Shown in pieces: positions 61,328 through 64,000 of a DNA stretch of 64,000 nucleotides. Location: the NCBI GenBank assembly GCA_934182615.1, contig CAKPRO010000002.1:71855-135854 (forward strand), given 5' to 3'. The stretch comes from an uncultured Bacilli bacterium (lineage in GTDB: Bacteria; Bacillota_I; Bacilli_A; RF39; UBA660). Position 1 is the stretch's first letter, and the number at the start of each line of letters is the position of its first letter. The position numbers and the translations under genes were made by a program. The notes below the pieces were generated by a model that worked only from the letters and a program-made list of their open reading frames with translations, did not search any database and had not been told where the DNA came from.

Positions 61328-61415
61328 AGAGCAAAATAAAAGAGCTAGTTAGGGCTAACTCTAGTGTTATCAAAAATCAATAACAAACTTATTATATCAC
61401 TATTTTGCTCTTTTT
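61328..61415 (+). ncRNA. Branched RNA structure between ssb and the transfer genes
   Basis: An 11-bp outer stem, AGAGCAAAATA (61328-61338) with TATTTTGCTCT (61401-61411), encloses two hairpins, GTTAG/CTAAC (61348-61359) and GTTAT/ATAAC (61366-61384), and is followed by TTTTC. It may be a multi-branched terminator or a regulatory RNA. Confidence 0.5.
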
Positions 61416-61444
61416 CTTATTTTATTAAGGAGGATGATAATAAG

Positions 61445-61486
61445 ATGAATAAAAATATAAATTTTGAGGTGTTGTTTATTGTTTAA
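61445..61486 (+). CDS. 13-codon leader ORF before the VirB2-like gene
   Basis: A strong AAGGAGGATGATAAG site precedes ATG 61445; the 13-residue frame ends at 61484-61486, overlapping the TTG start of the next gene by 8 nt. A role in translational coupling of that poorly started gene is likely. Confidence 0.45.
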   Translation: MNKNINFEVLFIV

Positions 61487-61790
61487 ACTTATAGGAAGTT
61501 CTCTATACAATATAGGGAATACTATAAGTACACTAGCAATAACTAAATTAGATGGTGGTAATTACAATATTGATACAATATTAAAAGCCATTAAAACTTT
61601 AACTGATTGGTGTTTAAGAATTGGTATCGCTCTAGCAGGTGTTTCATTAGTAGTTGGTTTTATTATGTATGCCGTTGCTGATGTTGACAGAAAAGCCCAT
61701 GTTAAACAAAGAATCATTCAAACAATGTTTGGTATCGTAGGAATCATTTTAGCCATATCTTTAGTAAACTTAATTATCAGTCTATTCTAG
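61479..61790 (+). CDS. VirB2/Mbov_0395-like pilin subunit of the T4SS
   Basis: The 103-residue protein has two hydrophobic helices (about 44-64, ALAGVSLVVGFIMYAVA, and 78-103, FGIVGIILAISLVNLIISLF) joined by a short basic loop (DRKAHVKQR): the TrbC/VirB2 plan, as in mycoplasma ICE Mbov_0395 proteins. TTG 61479 follows GAGGTG. It opens the type IV secretion block. Confidence 0.65.
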   Translation: MFKLIGSSLYNIGNTISTLAITKLDGGNYNIDTILKAIKTLTDWCLRIGIALAGVSLVVGFIMYAVADVDRKAHVKQRIIQTMFGIVGIILAISLVNLIISLF

Positions 61791-61800
61791 GTGGTGTTAT

Positions 61801-63177
61801 ATGTTAAGTGCTCTAGATTTACTCCGAAGATTAGGTTGGGCTGTAATTGATTTTATCTATAAACTAGTAGATACATTATTTAATATAATGAAAGAACTAA
61901 ACTTATATGATATTGTTGATAGTGTTTCGGATAATACCATGTTTTCTAATTTTCATTCTGGAATAATTGCTATTGCTATAACATTATTAGCATTATTTAT
62001 TGCTTGGCGATTTGTAATGAAAATATTAGATCCAGATGAGGGATTATCCACTCATCAAATAGTTATGGAAATTATTAAATGTAGTGTGCTTGTGTTAATG
62101 AGCGTTTTCTTATTTTCACAAGCCAATACTTTATCTATGAAATTAAGTGGTTATACTTCTTCTATGTTTTCAAATAGTGGTACTACTTTATCTAGTGCTA
62201 TGCTTACTATGTATGTTGATTATTCAGATGGTTATAAAGCAAGCGATGAATTTAAGAAAGAAGATATAAGTGCTAATATCAAGAATAGTAATTTTACTAA
62301 GAAACGAATGTTTAATGATAAATATGTAACTTCTAAGAAATGGATACTACCAGATGAAAAAGATTATAAATATAATATAAACTGGATAATGGCTATTATT
62401 GTAGGTGGTTTCTTTTTATATGCTCTTTTCTTTAGTGGCATGATGCTCGCTCGTAGGCAAATAGAATTTTTGTTTTTATTTTTAATAAGTCCAATAGTAT
62501 TTGCTACTTCTATTGGAAATAAACAACGAAGATCTGCCGTTATAGAACAATTAGTTTCTTTAATGCTACAAGGTGCAGTAGTTATGATGATTATTGGTAT
62601 AACTGTAATTGTAATGCAAGCCATTAATAGTACAACTTTCTTTAGTGATTCTAACTTTAAAGATATGGCTTTAAAATCGTTAATGTTTGTTGGATGTGGT
62701 ACATTTCTTTTAACTGGATCACAAGTTGTTAATAGATTCATTGGTTCAAATGTTAGTGCTAATTCTGGTCGAGAACAATTAATGAGTTTAATGAGCTATG
62801 GTCATGCGTTATCTACTGCAACTCATATTGGAGGAAATGCTATTAGTGGTGCTACTTCTTTTGGATTAGGTGTTGGTGCTTCTGCCATAGGAAGAGTCGG
62901 AGGAAATAAACTTGTTAATTCCATTGGAGGAGCTATCCAAAAATTTGGAAATAATATCAAAAGTAATAATAGTTCAAACTCTAATCCAATTAAAAGTGGT
63001 ATTCAAAATGGTATTGGAAATACTATTGAAAAATTTGGTGGTAAAGTTAAAAATTCAACACCATCAAATATCGGTAAAAATATGAGAATGCATGGTCGTG
63101 AAAATATGGGTGAAGCAGTAAGTTCTATTATGCCACAAAGAAATATGTATCGAAGAAGATACAGATCAAGGGAGTGA
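61801..63177 (+). CDS. VirB6/Mbov_0396-like T4SS membrane protein (458 aa)
   Basis: Several membrane helices fall in two groups (about 55-110 and 195-315), with IIAIAITLLALFIAWRFVMK, LARRQIEFLFLFLISPIVFA and LMLQGAVVMMIIGITVIVMQ typical of VirB6/TrbL. The C-terminal 120 residues are Gly/Asn/Ser-rich and basic, ending RRRYRSRE. TAGGTGGT before ATG 61801. Probable inner channel component of conjugation. Confidence 0.7.
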   Translation: MLSALDLLRRLGWAVIDFIYKLVDTLFNIMKELNLYDIVDSVSDNTMFSNFHSGIIAIAITLLALFIAWRFVMKILDPDEGLSTHQIVMEIIKCSVLVLMSVFLFSQANTLSMKLSGYTSSMFSNSGTTLSSAMLTMYVDYSDGYKASDEFKKEDISANIKNSNFTKKRMFNDKYVTSKKWILPDEKDYKYNINWIMAIIVGGFFLYALFFSGMMLARRQIEFLFLFLISPIVFATSIGNKQRRSAVIEQLVSLMLQGAVVMMIIGITVIVMQAINSTTFFSDSNFKDMALKSLMFVGCGTFLLTGSQVVNRFIGSNVSANSGREQLMSLMSYGHALSTATHIGGNAISGATSFGLGVGASAIGRVGGNKLVNSIGGAIQKFGNNIKSNNSSNSNPIKSGIQNGIGNTIEKFGGKVKNSTPSNIGKNMRMHGRENMGEAVSSIMPQRNMYRRRYRSRE

Positions 63178-63184
63178 CAAATTT

Positions 63185-63448
63185 ATGTATATAACAATAA
63201 AAAGTATAAAAAAGACTTTAGGAAAATATATAGAAATGACAGATCTTTATATAGGACTACCTATGCTTATGATATTTTTAATACTATTTGCTTTTACTAA
63301 TTTTAAATTACAAGCATTAGTGTTTTTATCAGTATGTGCATTTTTATTGATTCCTATAAATCTTTCTAAAAAAAATCGTATGTATAAAGTAGTTATTTTA
63401 CTTTTTAAATATGTTTTTAAGTGTAAAGAATATATTTATTTAAAATAA
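63185..63448 (+). CDS. VirB3/PrgI-like T4SS protein (87 aa)
   Basis: A polar N-terminus (KKTLGKYIEMTDLYIGLP) is followed by two closely spaced helices (about 26-60) and a basic tail. This is the PrgI/TcpE/VirB3 size and plan. It follows the VirB6-like gene by 7 nt with AGGGAGTGAC as the site. Confidence 0.6.
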   Translation: MYITIKSIKKTLGKYIEMTDLYIGLPMLMIFLILFAFTNFKLQALVFLSVCAFLLIPINLSKKNRMYKVVILLFKYVFKCKEYIYLK

Positions 63449-63475
63449 AATGGTATAATTAAAAAGACAAACAGA

Positions 63476-63490
63476 TAAATAGTAATTTGT
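63476..63490 (+). repeat. 15-bp direct repeat, first copy
   Basis: TAAATAGTAATTTGT occurs here, just before the lipoprotein ribosome site, and again at 63924-63938, just before the next gene. Confidence 0.7.
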
Positions 63491-63506
63491 TGAAAGGATG
63501 GGATTT

Positions 63507-63926
63507 ATGAAAAAGACAATATTAACTATTTTATTATGTGGAATTATGATTTTAGGAATTACAGGATGTGGAGAAAAGAAAGAGTATGAATTATCAATTC
63601 CTAAAGAAGAAAGTGTCGATAGCATTTCATTTGAAAAAAAAGATAATAAAAAGGAAATTACAGATAACGAAGAAATCAAAGATATTATTTATGTATTAAG
63701 TGGTAGTGGTAAAGGAAGAACTACAAATGAGGAAAGCGTACAAGACTATCCAGTAAATGCAGAAGATATTATAAAAATAGAATTTAATTTGAAAGACGAA
63801 AAGCAATCAACATTATTTGTTTACAAGAAAAATGGAAAAATGTATATTGAAACACCTTATAATGGAATTTATAGAATAAATGGTGATGAATATAATTCAA
63901 TGGAAAAATATACCAGAATCAATTAA
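63507..63926 (+). CDS. Lipoprotein, DUF5301-like (139 aa)
   Basis: A signal peptide (MKKTILTILLCGIMILG) and lipobox ITG-C at Cys21 anchor it outside. The mature part, YELSIPKEESVDSISFEKKD ... IIYVLSGSGKGR ... EFNLKDEKQSTLFVYKKNGK, matches the short beta domain I associate with DUF5301. GAAAGG supports ATG 63507 rather than 63498. A cargo or exclusion-type lipoprotein is possible; not shown. Confidence 0.65.
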   Translation: MKKTILTILLCGIMILGITGCGEKKEYELSIPKEESVDSISFEKKDNKKEITDNEEIKDIIYVLSGSGKGRTTNEESVQDYPVNAEDIIKIEFNLKDEKQSTLFVYKKNGKMYIETPYNGIYRINGDEYNSMEKYTRIN

Positions 63927-63938
63927 ATAGTAATTTGT
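63924..63938 (+). repeat. 15-bp direct repeat, second copy
   Basis: TAAATAGTAATTTGT, identical to 63476-63490; its first three bases are the lipoprotein stop. Confidence 0.7.
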
Positions 63939-63951
63939 AGAGGAGATATTT

Positions 63952-64000
63952 ATGGAAGATAAACAAGTATTATTTAATAATATAGATAAAGTTCACACTA
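63952..64000 (+). CDS. Start of a gene cut by the window end (possibly DUF3781)
   Basis: ATG 63952 follows AGAGGAG. The visible 16 residues (MEDKQVLFNNIDKVHT) resemble the beginning of DUF3781 proteins, but the piece is too short to be sure. Confidence 0.4.
   Translation, partial: MEDKQVLFNNIDKVHT

Larger units (their letters stand above)
52821..64000 (+). mobile_element. Integrative conjugative element, left part
   Basis: From about 52821, inside the interrupted PBP gene, to the window end the gene content is that of an ICE: XRE regulator, regulatory leader, OB-fold protein, SSB, resolvase/DUF3846 protein, and type IV secretion genes (VirB2-, VirB6- and VirB3/PrgI-like), with cargo of an adhesin and sortase. 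No integrase is in the window and the right end is not reached. The left junction is placed between 52821 and 52829, where PBP homology stops; the exact core is unknown. Confidence 0.8.

Overview
The window is AT-rich, Gram-positive (Firmicutes-type) DNA. It uses the standard code: TGA appears as a stop and TGG encodes Trp. Signals include AGGAGG/GGTGAT ribosome-binding sites, TTGACA-17-TGnTATAAT promoters, a type-B RNase P RNA directly behind gpsB, tmRNA, and low-GC versions of recA, pgsA, asnS, rpsB and tsf. Pyruvate:ferredoxin oxidoreductase points to an anaerobe. The many SipW-type peptidases and TasA/CalY-like secreted proteins, and a PBP related to SpoVD/FtsI, fit an uncultured gut Bacilli/Erysipelotrichia/RF39-like lineage. 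That placement is inference.

Layout. 1-13060 is mostly housekeeping: the end of an XRE regulator, asnS, a lipoprotein, nifJ, a hypothetical gene pair, gpsB-rnpB, a RodZ-like protein, pgsA, recA, a lipid kinase, a Nudix hydrolase and ssrA. 13118-17659 is a first SipW/TasA-like secretion cluster. 17660-20663 holds a CtpA-like protease, a SleB-like hydrolase, a DUF368 permease and three tRNAs. 20708-29308 is an operon of N-terminally membrane-anchored surface proteins, including one of 1,894 residues. 29413-48679 is a second and larger surface region. It has six TasA-like or related proteins, a 2,662-residue YGGG-repeat protein, a BspA/DUF285 repeat protein, an active-looking SipW and a SipW paralog that lacks its catalytic residues. 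48762-51763 returns to rpsB-tsf and two DUF5684 membrane proteins.

At about 52820 a penicillin-binding protein gene is cut inside its SxxK active-site codons. From there to the window end runs the left part of an integrative conjugative element (ICE). It carries an XRE regulator, a leader-peptide/terminator module, a thioester-domain SpaA-type adhesin with its own sortase, a resolvase-DUF3846 fusion, an OB-fold protein, SSB, and type IV secretion genes of VirB2, VirB6 and VirB3/PrgI type resembling the mycoplasma ICE Mbov_0395/0396 families.

Two observations stand out. First, at 41648-41886 a 48-codon leader ORF contains a G8 homopolymer and ends inside an intrinsic terminator just upstream of the BspA-repeat gene. 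The layout could turn slippage of the G tract into ON/OFF transcription attenuation. Second, at least five intergenic hairpins share a conserved loop (GCCTA..GTC, or its complement) on completely different but self-complementary stems.
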